Shown piece after piece: positions 11,301 through 23,322 of a stretch of DNA of 64,000 nucleotides (the stretch's first letter is position 1; each line of letters opens with the position of its first letter). The position numbers and the translations under genes are program-made. Origin of the DNA: Shinisaurus crocodilurus (Eukaryota; Chordata; Lepidosauria; Squamata; Shinisauridae); the NCBI GenBank assembly GCA_021292165.1, contig CM037877.1, forward strand, positions 132,612,274 to 132,676,273, read 5' to 3'. A model generated the notes under the pieces. It ran no database searches, had not been told where the DNA came from, and saw only the letters and a list, made by a program, of their open reading frames with translations.

Positions 11301-12490
11301 CTCTGGCCCCACCCCCCTAGACCTTGCCATGTTGAATCAGCAAGGTCTAGAAGGGAGGTCTACTTGCATTCCTGTGAACGCGAGTAGAACTCTCCAAGTG
11401 ATCGTGGACCGTGCCTTAGTGCTTCTGATGCTGTGTTGGTGATTCCAATCCTGCCTGGCAGCTACTTGTCTACCTGCTTGCCTTTCCTGTATATCTCCCC
11501 TTGGAAAATTACTGGAGACTGACTTGGCTACCTGCTGGTTTTTGTATTTCCACCAGAAGGAGATTTTCCATTTGCTCCTGTGTCCCAATATGCCTCTATG
11601 TAACCTGAGACCTTTAGCCCAAGGCAAAATTCGAATCTAAATTTCCAGAAGCTTACTCTGTTACCATCTTAAGACTTAAATGGACTCCAGACTTGTGACA
11701 GGAGTCTCTTTCTATTTAATCTTCAGTCACCTGATGCAGTGGTAAGGACAAAACCTCTGAAGTCTGCTGAATTAGCATAAAACCCTCAAGGTTCTGAAAG
11801 CCAGAAGTTCCCAGGCAGAATATCAGAAAAATAGCCTTCACATTTAAGTAATCATATTTATATTGTATAAACTTAGCAATAGAAATATGGAATGAGGAAA
11901 TGGGAAAACATCCAGAACCAGAGGCCTATGAGTATTTCTTCGTAAAATGGATGCCAACTAACAATTTGAGAATTGTGGCAATTTGCCTCTTTCCTACTGA
12001 CGGAGTTTTCCAGCTAACCAGAAGCTTTGGGAAGCATATAATAGAATATTCTAGAATTCAGGACATTCCAAAATATAATAGGTTTACAGTGCAATCCTAG
12101 ACATGTCTACTCAGAAGTAAGTCCCATTGCATTCAATAAGGCCTACTCCCAGGTTAGTGAATATAGAATTCCAGCCATGTTTTGTTTGTGTTCTTCTCAT
12201 TCTCTCCCCCACCGCTGCCACCATTTTTAGCAAACAGACGTATTACTACATGGTCTTTTTGTACAACCCTGAGTGCTAGAAAGAAACTTACTTTTTATTT
12301 GGTACAAGAGGGGATTCCCACAATTCTATCAAGACCAAAAAAGAAAGAAAGAAAGAAAGAAAGAAAGGGATTGAATAGACTTAATTAGGCATTATTTGAA
12401 TTCCACTGTGAACTCACTTGACTCTTGGATTAATGTCAGCATAATCAGAACATACTATCCAGTGGCATTTGTACTTCCAGTGTTGTTCTC
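11301..12490. other. Mostly unassigned; one MITE copy and a GAAA microsatellite
   Basis: Holds a palindromic MITE-like copy at 12086-12176 ('gcaatcctagacatgtctac' with an inverted partner) and an (AAAG)n run at about 12338-12367. No other supported feature. Confidence 0.6.
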
Positions 12491-13385
12491 AGCTCATCAA
12501 ACCAGGGCTGCTCCTTCCATGAAGTGCGGTGAAGGCCCCCGCCTCAGGCAGTGTATCCTGAAGGGCAATGGATTCCACTCCCAGGGAGAACTTCTCCAGA
12601 AGGCTGTGCCGGCTGCTCTCCTGCTGCGGTAAGAGCAGCTGGCACAGCTCTCTGGAGAGCCACCCACCCGACGCCTTGCTTCGAAGACCTTTCTGGGTGC
12701 AGCATTGGGGTGGGTAGGCTCTCTGAGAAGCCCCACCAACTACTCAGAAGAGAGAGCAGCCAGCCTGGCCTGAAGGCCTCTCGGAGAGGGGTCCTTCCTT
12801 AGAGCAAGCCATTGGCAGCACAAGCAGTCTCCAGGGCCACCTCCCTGCCAATGCCTTGCTCTAAGGAAGGACCCTCCAAGCGAGGGAGGTGAGATGCCTG
12901 CCTGCTGCCACCACCATCGGGAGGAGGAGGAAGGGGCGGGCTGTCGTGGTGACATGGGAGAGAAGATAGGGCAGCGGTGGAAGAGGAAGGAGGAGAAGGG
13001 TGCCTGCTACCACCACTGCCATCGTAATCATTGGAGGAGGTGGGTGGCAGCAACCACCACCACTGTGTGGCTGGGGTGGGGGAGAGACTGGCTACCACTA
13101 CCATCATAATGATTGTGGGGGGGGGGAAGAGAGGAGGAGGAGGGCAGGTGGGCAGCAGCCTCCCCCACCCCCATCATCGCCATTGTCAGGGGCGGGGCAA
13201 GTGAGAGGTCACCACCACTGTCGTTATGGTTGGTGGCGGAGAGAGAAGGCAGCAGCAGCAGCAGGGTGGAGGAGGATGGCCAGCAGCCACTGCCATCATC
13301 ATCTTCGTGGCAGGGAGGGGGCGTGCAGGCATGTGTAGTGGGGGGGGGGAAGAAAAGAGCAGGAGGTGTTGCGCCGGCTTTGCAT
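12491..13385. repeat. GC-rich low-complexity segment with a hairpin
   Basis: A compositional island in AT-rich surroundings. An inverted repeat at 12789-12872 has arms 'gggtccttccttagagcaag' and 'cttgctctaaggaaggaccc'. From 12900 to 13340 the sequence is a degenerate pattern of CCACCACC, CATCATC, GGAGGAGG and CAGCAG blocks that opens long frames on both strands. I regard it as an unclassified transposon core or low-complexity DNA, not a gene. Confidence 0.6.
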
Positions 13386-14219
13386 AGAACACATCCTAAT
13401 GAATTTTAAAATGTGGATTTTGAGAGAAAACATGTTTAGAAATGCATTTTTTAAAGAGAAATACAGTTCAGCTTGTATCTATATATATTTAAATGCAACT
13501 TTTCATTTGGATTTTTTTTTTTAATCACAGTTATTGCGGAAACAGGGTGGAACAGATATATGAGTTAAAACATGCAAAAGTGTCACAGATCGGAAACAGA
13601 CTGATTCATCTGTCTCCGCAGCGAATACTCTGTTCCATATCCTTCTTTATGCCAAAAAGTGAAATGTAACATGGTGCTCTATCTGTGCTTCCACTGGCAT
13701 GCTATCTCCCTAAGGATCTTCTCCAAACACCACAAATGTGAAAAGGTCATTAAAATAGGAACTTACATATTAGTGAAAATATGTTGGTTTATGCAGACTC
13801 AGTAGTGCAACTATACGTTTCCCATCACAATTTTAATACAATGAAATCAGGGTTAGGAAATAGACCAAAACCAAAATAACCACAAAACACTTTCTGAGAA
13901 GCACATTTGAACTCCTTGAAAACGTATTATATTTTCTAGCTGTACACTTTTTAAAGTGCACATTTAAATGTGTAACATATGAATTTGACAAACAGGTGTT
14001 TGAAACCATCTATGTTAAACTAGTAAACTCATCGCAGTGTAAGTGAGAGAGCTGGGCTGAAATGAGAGAAATCAAATACCATTTTGCAGGCAGCAAAAGT
14101 GCCCTTCCTGGGGTTTTTTTGGGGGGAGGGGATGAATAAGGGCAAAAATGTTTGTACACTCAGACTAAAAACAATTATTCTTTCCCTCACTCTGAGAGCT
14201 TTTCTACATGAGGCTTTTC
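13386..14219. other. No recognisable feature
   Basis: AT-rich DNA without a convincing frame or repeat boundary. Confidence 0.4.
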
Positions 14220-14635
14220 TAGGGATGTAAACTTACCTGTCCGTCTGCACGCTGGATGCCCGTTGATCTCTCCCGCCACGATCGCTCCAGTGCTGCTCAG
14301 CGACCTGCCGGCTGATGCGGTCGCTGAGCCGCTCGCGGCACTTCCGGGTCCCAGGCACTACGTAATTTATGTAGAAAACAGGGGAAACCACCTTAAGCCC
14401 CGCTTACGCAAATCGTGGCTGCATTAAGGTGGTTTCCCCCCGTTTTCTACGTAAAATACGTAGCGCCGGGGACCCGGAAGAGTAGCGCCGGGGACCAGGA
14501 ACTTCCTTTCTCTAGCTCATCTCGCGAGGAACATGAGCTGAGCTGGGGAACGTTAAGTTCCGCGGGGCTCGGGGGGTCGAGCAGGGAGAGTTCGCCCCCG
14601 CTTCAACCCCCAATCGATTTTTTCATACATCCCTA
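14220..14635. mobile_element. Putative short DNA transposon with a central hairpin
   Basis: Perfect 10-bp terminal inverted repeats TAGGGATGTA (14220-14229) and TACATCCCTA (14626-14635). Inside, an inverted repeat with arms at about 14341-14396 and 14426-14480 includes 'gggaaaccacctta' and its complement, plus 'ttccgggtccc' and its near-complement. No clean target duplication is visible (left flank ends CTTTTC, right flank starts CTTTTAAC). The ends resemble hAT but the superfamily is unproven. Confidence 0.5.
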
Positions 14636-15460
14636 CTTTTAACCCTCCACTTTACGAGACTTCTGCTTCTGGATTCTTTGTGGGATTAAGATCAGCTCCT
14701 TTTTCCGCAGGGAGTTTCTTTCTCTGCCTTTCTCTATGTTCCATCACATAACCACTAGGTGGTGCTGTAGTATAGTGGAATTGCGCAACTACAGTAGGGT
14801 TTCATTCTGCCATTTCCAGAGAATACAGACTTTCCTCAATAATAATAAAAAAAAGCAAAACAAAAGCCATGGAAATGGTTGCAAAGAACAGGAGAGGTCC
14901 TGGAAGATGGCAACATTGTGTAAAGCACCCGCAAACTATCGTGAGGAATCACAAGCACACAATGAATGCCTCATATAGAAAGTCTCTGAATTAGTTTAGG
15001 GATGTCATGTAGCCAAATCTGATTGGTTTCATGACACCACATAGCTGATTCAGAGTGAGGGAAGGAATCTCCACCCTTTCTCTGAACTGGCTTTCTGATA
15101 TATCTATTAGCCAGATCTGATTGGTTGTATGGTATTGTGATGTCAGCATGCTGATTCATGATCCCTAATTAAGTGTGATTATGCAGAAGCCCCCAGGTTT
15201 TCTTTTTAAAAATGTGCAGAAGCAGTTGCTGATCCATTAAAATTCATTGCATTAATGGAGTTATCCAAGATTATGTAGGCAGTTAAAAATATCCAGGGAT
15301 TCTCTGGCATTTGAACACGAGTAAAAGACAAACTTAATATCAGTCTTGAATAGTAGTTCTGATTGTGTAAACATACAACAAATCACAGAGGCCCATCCCC
15401 ATAATCAGAACCTGTTCTAAAAATAAGATAAAATCTGAATTATGTGGCTTGTTTTCATAA
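14636..15460. other. No recognisable feature
   Basis: No supported gene. Short direct similarities ('tagccagatctgattggtt' type) occur twice near 15010 and 15110, suggesting a small local duplication. Confidence 0.4.
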
Positions 15461-15632
15461 GGCCTGTGGCTTATGCTGGCTCAGCTTGTCTGAGTGTGGA
15501 AAGCTAAGCAGGGTCAAGCCTGGTTATTACTTGGATGGGAGACCTCTCCTCTAGTTTCCTGCATTGAGCAGGGGGTTGGACTCGATAGCCTTGTAGGCTC
15601 CTTCCAACTCTATGATCTATGAAATCTATGAA
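15461..15632 (+). mobile_element. SINE with 5S rRNA-derived head and CR1 tail
   Basis: Bases 15500-15545 closely follow the 3' half of vertebrate 5S rRNA ('AAGCTAAGCAGGGTC' then 'ACTTGGATGGGAGACC'), which holds the internal Pol III control region. The 5' part is shortened. The following segment 'gagcagggggttggactcga' with terminal 'ctatgatctatgaa' repeats is the same as the CR1 3' end at 59584-59650. This makes it a SINE3-type element whose likely LINE partner is that CR1. It is not a functional 5S gene: the head is incomplete and a LINE tail replaces the normal end. A second copy, inverted and interrupted, is at 55993-57450. Confidence 0.85.
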
Positions 15633-16313
15633 TTGTGCAGGTGGACATAGCTTAATAAGTTCAGAGCCAGATCATGTGATAGCCCATTGTCCTAGCCTAT
15701 GACGATCTGAGTTCTGTGCAGGCAGCCGGAGCGGTGGTGGTAGGGGCAGTGGAGGGATGAAGTCAGGAGCAGAGCAACAAGTTGCTCTGGGAAACATTAG
15801 GTGTTCTGGAGCCTCGCAACAATTCTATGAATTCACATGGAAAGACTAATTAGACCAGTAAGTGCTGGTTTACAGCTGAGGATTTAAATACCACCAGGTT
15901 TTAGCTTTTCCCATCTTGGTCTCTGATCACGGCTGAGGAAAGGCCTTGAGGCAGCAAAAAAACTCCAGAACCTGCAGTCAAAAACCCATGTTTGGAGCCA
16001 CATGCAGATTTCCTGAAATGAGGCTTTCATTGCCTCCACCCTATCTCTCAACTCCCCTCAGGTCTAGGGGCAGACGATTTATCCATGTTCATGGAATCAC
16101 TGTCCTTTGCCCTCCAAAGTGGGCTCATGAGCTCTTGGACCCTCGTAAAATTCCATGAATGAGACAGGGCGACAGTGCTATAAAAGCCTTGTCTGGAAGC
16201 ACCTTCAATGTCTGGGACAGTGGTTTTCAAATAGTCCACCCTCAAGAATCCCTTTCCCATATTGATCTGTCTGCTGAGGAGCCCCTCTAAAATTGCAACA
16301 GAACCTCAGTATG
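15633..16313. other. No recognisable feature
   Basis: No supported gene or repeat boundary. A 70-codon frame pair at 15946-16260 overlaps on opposite strands and shows no family likeness. Confidence 0.4.
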
Positions 16314-16321
16314 TTCTAGAG

Positions 16322-16457
16322 CAGGGCTCTCCAACCTTGGGTCCCCAGATGTTGCTGGACTACAGCTCCCAGAATCCCTTGCCATTAGCCATGCTGGCTG
16401 GGTATGCTGGGAGCTGTAGGCCAGCGACATCTGGGGACCCAAGGTTGGAGAGCCCTG
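16322..16457. mobile_element. Palindromic hAT-type MITE (family 5)
   Basis: Ends CAGGGCTCTCCAACC and GGTTGGAGAGCCCTG, with long complementary arms around 'ccattagccatgctggctgg'. The flanks are TTCTAGAG (left) and CTCTAGAG (right), an 8-bp duplication with one mismatch. Confidence 0.8.
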
Positions 16458-18697
16458 CTCTAGAGAATTCTAGGACATGTCTGAGGGTGCACACTCGGTT
16501 CATGTGTGGCACTGGCCAGGCCTGTTGGAACTACCTCACTGAGTGCACACCCTTGAACAGGCCTAACGGAACTGCAGATACATATGACTGCGGAAGAGCA
16601 ATAGCAGGGAGCTGAATTTCAGGAAGCTTCAAGCATTATCGAACCCCCTAATAATATTGCCCAGAACACAGCTTAGCAACTACTGATCTAGGAAATCATG
16701 CCACAGCAAGCAGGGGGTGGGTGGGTTGTTGAGGTTAGACAGACTAGACAACCCTTGAGGCTACTGCCAGCTCTCTGATTTACAGTTTAGTAGATTAGTT
16801 TATGATGTGAGGAAACATGATAAATAGCTATTCCAAACTTTTCGTCTTTTGGCTTATCATGTGCAACTTGCTTCCAATCATGTTTGGGAATAGTTAAGCG
16901 TCCATCTTGATTCATTTAACTCAACAGCCACAGACTTTTTGCTGCGATGACATGGGATTTATGCCTTAATAATACAGTAACGTTCGTGAAGTGTCAGGAG
17001 GGGTTCCTCGGAAAGATTTATGTCCCACAGCAATCTGAGAAAAGTTTCTATGGCCCATCAGAGGTAGGGTTACAGGAGGGGGCTGTCTGGGAGATATGCT
17101 GTGAGAACTGGATCTGATTGCAGAACGTGTAGCCTTCAGGGGCTTTGAGTGCAGGAGCATTTTAGCTAGAAGATACATTTCCACACTGAACATTTTCATT
17201 TATTAACTAAGGTTTCCCCTACAGTTTGCTTGCTGTTTGGAAAGTTTTACTAATGGATAAGTTAGTTGTAGAGCTCTCATAATATAGCAGTCAAGAGACA
17301 GAGCTGCGAACCACTTCAACATGCCTCCACCATGAATGCACAAGGTGATCTTAGGTATGCATCTACTTCTCAGTCTCACTCCTGACCCACACACCCTCTG
17401 CCCATCTACAAGATGATATTAATACTGATCTACTTTACTGGGCTGTTGCAAGGATTATTAACAGTGCAATCCTATGCATGTTTACTTGGAAGTAAGATTC
17501 ACTGTCTTCAGTGGGCCTTACTCCCACATAAGTGTGCAAAGGATTGCAGCCTAGGATAAGCTTTGAACACTGTCTGCGTATGAGGGAGAGATAGCTGGTA
17601 GGAAGAAAAAAGGACCATAATAATTAGGAGGAGTCAGTGGTGCTGGTTTGATTTACAGGCTCAAAATATATGCAACTGTTTAGTTCTTCGCACACACACC
17701 TTATTGCCATGTTTGGCTATATATACTATATGGCAGCTAGAAATGTCAGAAAGTTAAACAAAGGGAACTAAAAGAAGCTAAAGGACACAGATCAATTCTC
17801 CAGTTTTTCAGAACAAAGTCCTTTTTGAAGTCTGGCTTAGCTTGGTCCATTAGAATTTTTAAAAAAACAACATTGACAGGATAATACCTTTATTAGGGCC
17901 AACCAAAAAGTTACAAAATATATATGGGATGGGGGCCTATGCTACGGGTGTGTACTGGGCCCCCCAAATGATGCTTCTGTTTATGTTCAAATGTGTAAGT
18001 ATAATTAATTTCCTCTAAACTCAGGCACTTGAGTGCCTATTCGTTTAGAAGTAAAATGGGGCCACCCAAAAACAATGCATCAGTTCTTTCATACTCAGGG
18101 ACTTCCTAGGTATGCAGAAGTGTATCAGTTTGTAAGTTAAAAGAAAAGGGTGGCTTACAAAAACTCTGATCCATGATCACATGGAGACCCCTCATGAAGG
18201 CAGCTTGTATGAGTTTAGAAATTAAGTCTGTCGTTGAGGGCAATTGCGTCATGGAATGTTGGACATGTCGGTTTTAAAAAAGGACATATGGAGGAGAAGG
18301 AGGGAGAGAATTGAGCTGCTTGAGTCCGTAACTGTTTATGGTAGCCTAGAGGTAAGTATTAGGGTCCAGAGATGTTAGGGTCGGGAGTGGGGATGCGCAT
18401 CATGAGGTCGAAAAGCTCCCTCATCATTCTACACCTCCCCCTGCTATATTAGCAGCAAAGCACTATACAGTACAATAGGAGAGAAACAAAGGTGTCCTCT
18501 GACTCCCCAAAAGGCTCCTTGGATCAAGGTCAGCGGGACATGAGCACTCCTGTTAGGGGCTAGGTGTGGGTCCCCACTTGTGCTTAAATTATTATTATTT
18601 GCTCTGTTTATGCACTTCTAGCATTCTGTTCATTTGTGCTTATGATACATTGTGATGCAGCTGCTATTGGCTCATTTGTAAGTGGACTGAGAGCCTA
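16458..18697. other. Mostly unassigned; one MITE-like palindrome
   Basis: A palindromic MITE-like copy lies at 17463-17553, ending 'aggattgcagcct' in near inverse of its start 'tgcaatcctatgca'. No coding feature is supported. Confidence 0.6.
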
Positions 18698-18797
18698 AGA
18701 AGAGCCATGCTGGATCAGACCAAAGGCCAATCTAGCCTAGCATTCTGTTCACACAGTGGCCAACCAGATGTCCAGTGGGAAGCCCACAGGCAAGACA
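18698..18797 (-). mobile_element. CR1 3' end fragment
   Basis: Reverse complement of the CR1 3' untranslated end: 'agccatgctggatcagacca' followed by 'cacacagtggccaaccagat'. The plus-strand counterpart is at about 3830-3955. A short 5'-truncated insertion. Confidence 0.85.
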
Positions 18798-19655
18798 TGA
18801 TTGATACATGAGAAGAATTTGGTGGAGGTACAGATGCTGGGGAAGGCTTCTCAGATTTCAGGATTTCTGAGGCAAAAAATCGGACAAGTACCTCTCTCCT
18901 TTCCTGACAGTAAAAATGTAATAATAATCAAGTTAAACAGAGAACAATTTGCTGCCTTTTCATGGCACCCAAAATCAGCTGCCTGAGCTGCCATGTCACT
19001 CTGCCTAATGGTAGGTTCAGCCCTTTTTCTCTAATGATTTTATGAGTTGGCTGAAGCCACCCTATTTGTGAATATTAAGCACAAAAACAAAGTTGCTTTA
19101 TCACATCTTCTTCAACAAAATCTAACCCCACATAGAGAGAATTGTCCATATCTAGATGACCAATCATTTCCTTCTGAAATAAATCTACAGTTATTATTCT
19201 TTTTATCATGGACGATCCAGATGTCTTCCTTCCAGTTGGTGGGGATATCACATTATTACCCAAGCAGTAAATACCTTGCTTCAAGATAAACCCTTAGATG
19301 TTGCATACTCTGTGGGGTTGTAATGACAGCCTGCAGCACCACCTTCTGGAGAAAGGACCAGAAAGAGAAAATATAGCAACCAAAGTTCGACAACACCAGA
19401 AGAGGGGAGAAAGATGGAGAGGCCAGTGGGCTGAACTGTCAGAGTTATACTGAAGAAATGCTGTCATAGCTCCACTGAAGTAAATAATTTTATATCAGAC
19501 ACTAACCTTGAATCTAACCCATCGGCAAAGGGGAAGGAGACATAAAGTAACTCCTGGTTGGAAACAATTACTGTATTCAGATCTTCTCCCACTAGGTCCA
19601 CAACATCTGTGACATCTCCTCCTCCACATCTGTTCCCCCTCCACATCTGTTCACA
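18798..19655. other. No recognisable feature
   Basis: AT-rich DNA with overlapping short frames on both strands. Nothing supported. Confidence 0.4.
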
Positions 19656-19748
19656 TCTGATCAGAGCAAGGGTCCGTCTAGTCCAGCATTCTGTCCCCAC
19701 TGTGGCCAACCAACTGCCTGTGAAAGCCCACAAGTAGGACATGAGTGC
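19656..19748 (-). mobile_element. CR1 3' end fragment
   Basis: Carries 'gtctagtccagcattctgtc' and 'cactgtggccaaccaactgc', the same CR1 end as 18698-18797 but more diverged, in the same antisense orientation. Confidence 0.75.
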
Positions 19749-19838
19749 AGTAGTCACATCCTAAATAGAATGCAAGTCATGCTCTTGCATAGCTCCCCAT
19801 CATATAAACGGATGTCCTAGTGGCATATGCCCCATGGT

Positions 19839-21324
19839 CAGGGCCGGTGCTTCCATTAGGCGAACTAGGCGGCTGCCTAGGGCGCGTGGCTAAAGGGGGT
19901 GCGGCCAGCCCACCGGCAGCTGGGCGGGATCCGCTGCCGCCGCTTCTCGCGGTGGCTCCTCTCCGGCTCCCTGGGTGTGCGCCGCCAAACGTCAGCACCG
20001 GACGAGCAGATGGTCGGCACCGGATGGATCCGGACTTCCTAGTCCTCCCCAGGGGCGGGGACACTCCTCTTTCTCCTCTGCACCCTTCACGGTGAGGGGG
20101 GTGGGGGGAGAGCAGAGCCACCGCCTAGAAACTACCGCGGGTTGAGCAGCAGGAGGAGGAGGCCGGGCCAGCAACAGCGAGGCTTGGAAGAAGACGGCGG
20201 CGGTGGGTGCGGCGAGCTCCCGGATCTTGCCCTCCAAGAAGGGAAGCCGTTTGTGGAGGCGCGCGCGTCTCAATCCACAGCAGGAGCCGGGCTGGGACTC
20301 CTCCTGCTGGTGCGCTGAGCGCTTCCTCCCCGCGTGGGCTACGGGCTTTCTTCTGGGCCGCTGCTGGTGCTGCTGCAGCCGCTTCTACTCACCTGCAGCA
20401 CGGATCTATCTCCGCCTCTCGTTTTGGGGGTGGGGGCAGCCAGATAGAAGAAGGGAAGGAGCGGAGGTGAACAGCCCCGGGGATTGACGAACGCGGGCTG
20501 AGCGGCGGGGGGGGTGTGTGAGAATAATTTGGTGAGTTGCATGTGGAGAAACCAGAGCAGATTTTGCAAAGCTTGGCCTGAGTAGAGTAGTGTGTCCCAA
20601 GCCCAAAGTTTCAAAAAGAGGGACATCTCACACGGAGCTGGGGAATGTTTCTTCCCGATGGCCAAAAATCAAATAATTTTTTTTAAAAAGCCTATTTGGG
20701 GGGTAACCTCCTAAGTATCTATTTGATGTGATACATTATTAGTCTTCCCTTCCTCCCGGGGAGAGGAAGGGATGGCTTTCCCTTCTTTCATCCTCATGGC
20801 TGCGCAGAGGGAATCATGTCCCCACTGCTGCTGTGTGTCCCCCAGGACCAATTAGAGAAAACAAAACAAGGCTGGGGAGAAAACGGATCTGTCTGGCTAT
20901 TCCCACCCGGCCCCGTCCTCCTCCTATTCTTTCGTGGTCCTTCCTTCTCTCTCTCTCTCCCTCTCCCTCTCCCACCCCACGGAATTGACAGGAATCAGGC
21001 CGGGTTTTCAGCCATCCTAGTAGAAACGCGCAGAGCCCGGTTGGTTTTGCTGCTTAGAGACCCAGCCTCGGTCTACTTCACCAGGAATTTTTCTATATAG
21101 CAAATTGGTACTACATCAACATGTTTTTTATGTATAATAAACATTAAACATTAATAAACATTAAAATTTATTAATGTTTATGTTAATATTTTTTTTAGGT
21201 TTGGCCAATTGAGTTTTATTTCATAATGGACATAGGGCGAGAGGGGAGGGAGGGCTCAAGTGGGAGGGGGCGCGCTAAATATCTTATCTTGCCTAGGGCA
21301 CCAAACTGCCTTGCACCGGCCCTG
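19839..21324. mobile_element. hAT transposon, family 3, long copy
   Basis: Starts CAGGGCCGGTGC and ends GCACCGGCCCTG, flanked by the perfect 8-bp duplication CCCATGGT (19831-19838 and 21325-21332). Just inside the left end is 'aggcggctgcctagggcgcg' and inside the right end 'cctagggcaccaaactgcc', shared with the copies at 22481 and 23323. The core (about 19900-20500) is GC- and CpG-rich. The right third is AT-rich. No transposase frame is seen; open frames here overlap on both strands in GC-rich sequence. Confidence 0.9.
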
Positions 21325-21332
21325 CCCATGGT

Positions 21333-22472
21333 CCCACTTTGTCACCTTTAATGGCAACCAAGATTTACGGCTTTAGGGGGCCATTTCACTTTGCCTTGTG
21401 GTGGGGCTACCTTTGGGGAAGGGGAGTAAAACCCCATCCAGACTTTATTATATCACTAGCTAGTCAAACTGCTTAGTTAGGATTAATATTACCGGACCTT
21501 AATTGAATTCCCATTGGACACAGAAAGGTTGGGAATGTGAAGTCTCAGAAATAAATCCTTATATAGAAAGATCTGCTCGGAACTACAGTACCAGAACAAA
21601 TCACATTCTCCCCCTGGCCAATCACAAAAGGCCAAATGTTGGCTGATGGAAATTGCAGCCCTTTCACTCAAACTTTGTTTCAGAGCTAATGACAAACAAA
21701 ATCTATTTTTGCAGTGGCCTTGTTTAAAATATTTCTCCTTAATGTTCTGGCAATGGCAGTAATTGAAAGCAGCATTTGACAATGCCAGTGCCAACACATA
21801 TTTCTTTCATTATTGTACGTGTGTGTGTGCGCGCACACACGCACACATATAAATAATACCCAGTCCCATGCTGCCTGCTTCCAAATGGGAAGGCCCTATC
21901 TGCTTGCAGTTGCTGGTCTTATGAAAAGCAGACCAGTCCTTAAGTAGGTTGGAATCAAAATAAGAAAACATTTTTTCTTTTGTGACATCGCTGAAGTAAA
22001 TTGGCTTTACACATATATCGTTTCAGATTTATTTCCAATCCTGTGACATGTGCACGATCGGGCTGGCTCAGAAAGGCAGAGAGGTAGATGTTAATTGGAG
22101 CCTATGAGGACTTTTCTCCCCAGCACGACCACCACCTATGGGGAACTAATTGTTCCTTCACTGGGCAATCCCACCCATGAGGTTTCTTATTTTTAGCAAA
22201 TGCCACTATAACACAAGCTGTCCCTTTTCCACTGCCACCAATTCTCTGAGAATACTTTAAAACGTCCTAGTAGCTTGATATGAGGCCTAGGCATGAGAAG
22301 GGCACCAACAACACTAGAGACAAGTTGAACTGTTAAACAAATTAATTTATTAAAGGTATATTTTGTACATAAGGGATTACTAATATTTACTTCAGGGTTT
22401 TCAAAAGAATGCGTGCTGACACTTCTTAAAGACTCAAGAGGCAATCCTGCTAATACAAGCCTCTTCTTTTAC
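21333..22472. other. Unassigned, with a GT/GC dinucleotide stretch
   Basis: A purine-pyrimidine alternating run (GTGTGTGTGCGCGCACACAC) lies near 21818-21850 and could adopt Z-DNA. No gene is supported. Confidence 0.5.
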
Positions 22473-22480
22473 CTCAGGCC

Positions 22481-23300
22481 CAGGGCCGGCGCTACCGCTA
22501 GGCCAACTAGGCTGTTGCCTAGGGCGCGTAGCGGAAGAGGGCGCAGAACGCTGCGCTCCTCTTCGCTGCCGGCGCGCTCCTGCCCTGCCCGCCCGCCCGC
22601 CTCTCCAAGAAAGCCAGGTCAGGGATTGCGCCCGGAGTAGTGGTGGGGCCGAGCCTGGGCGCCTCCCCCCCCCTTGCCTCACCTCCGCGCCGCCTCCCCC
22701 CACCTCGCGCCGCCTCCCCCCGCCTCGCGCCGCCTCCCCCCCCTCGCCTCGCTTCTGCGCCGCCTCCCCCCCACTTCGCTTCGCCTCGCTTCGCCTCGCT
22801 TTGCCTCCCCCCCGCCTCGCTTTGCCTCCCCCCCCTCGCCTCACTTTGCCTCCCCCCCTCGCCTCACTTTGCCTCCCCCCCCTCGCCTCACTTTGCCTCC
22901 CCCCCCTCGCCTCACTTTGCCTCCCCCCCCCTCGCCTCACTTTGCCTCGCCTCTACTCTGCGCTGCCTCCCCCCCCCGACACCTACCTTCTCCGTGCTGT
23001 TTCCGGAGCCCCACCCGCGCTCTGTTTTGGCGGGAAGAACCAGGGCAACAGGGCTTAAACAGCCCTGTTGCTCTGGTTTCCCCCGGCCAAAAACAGAGCG
23101 CGGGGGTCCCTTTTCGGAGGAGGCGTGGGAAGGTAGGTGGGGGGCGGCAGCGGCAGCGGCAGCGTGCGGGGAGGGGTGTCCTGTGGCGGCGGGAGGTTGC
23201 AGAGCAGGGCTGCTTTCCGGAGCCCCCCCCCACGGTACTAGAGGGGGGGGCGCTAAATATAATCTAGCCTAGGGCGCCAAACTGCCCTGCACCGGTCCTG
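22481..23300. mobile_element. hAT transposon, family 3, short copy A
   Basis: Starts CAGGGCCGGCGCTACCGC and ends GCACCGGTCCTG, flanked by the perfect 8-bp duplication CTCAGGCC (22473-22480 and 23301-23308). The middle holds a CG-rich minisatellite of 'cctcgcctcactttgcctcc' units (about 22700-22960). A palindrome near 23040-23100 is centred on 'gcttaaacagccctgttgct'. Long open frames on both strands come from this repeat and are not genes. Confidence 0.92.
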
Positions 23301-23322
23301 CTCAGGCCACATTCCCTAAACC

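Noticed and set aside
12396..13409. Overlapping frames of 60-110 codons on both strands in a GC-rich segment
   Set aside because: Low-complexity triplet-like composition opens all frames, with no conserved domain.
15475..15545. 5S rRNA-like sequence
   Set aside because: The 5' part is shortened and it is fused to a CR1 tail. It is a SINE head, not a 5S gene.
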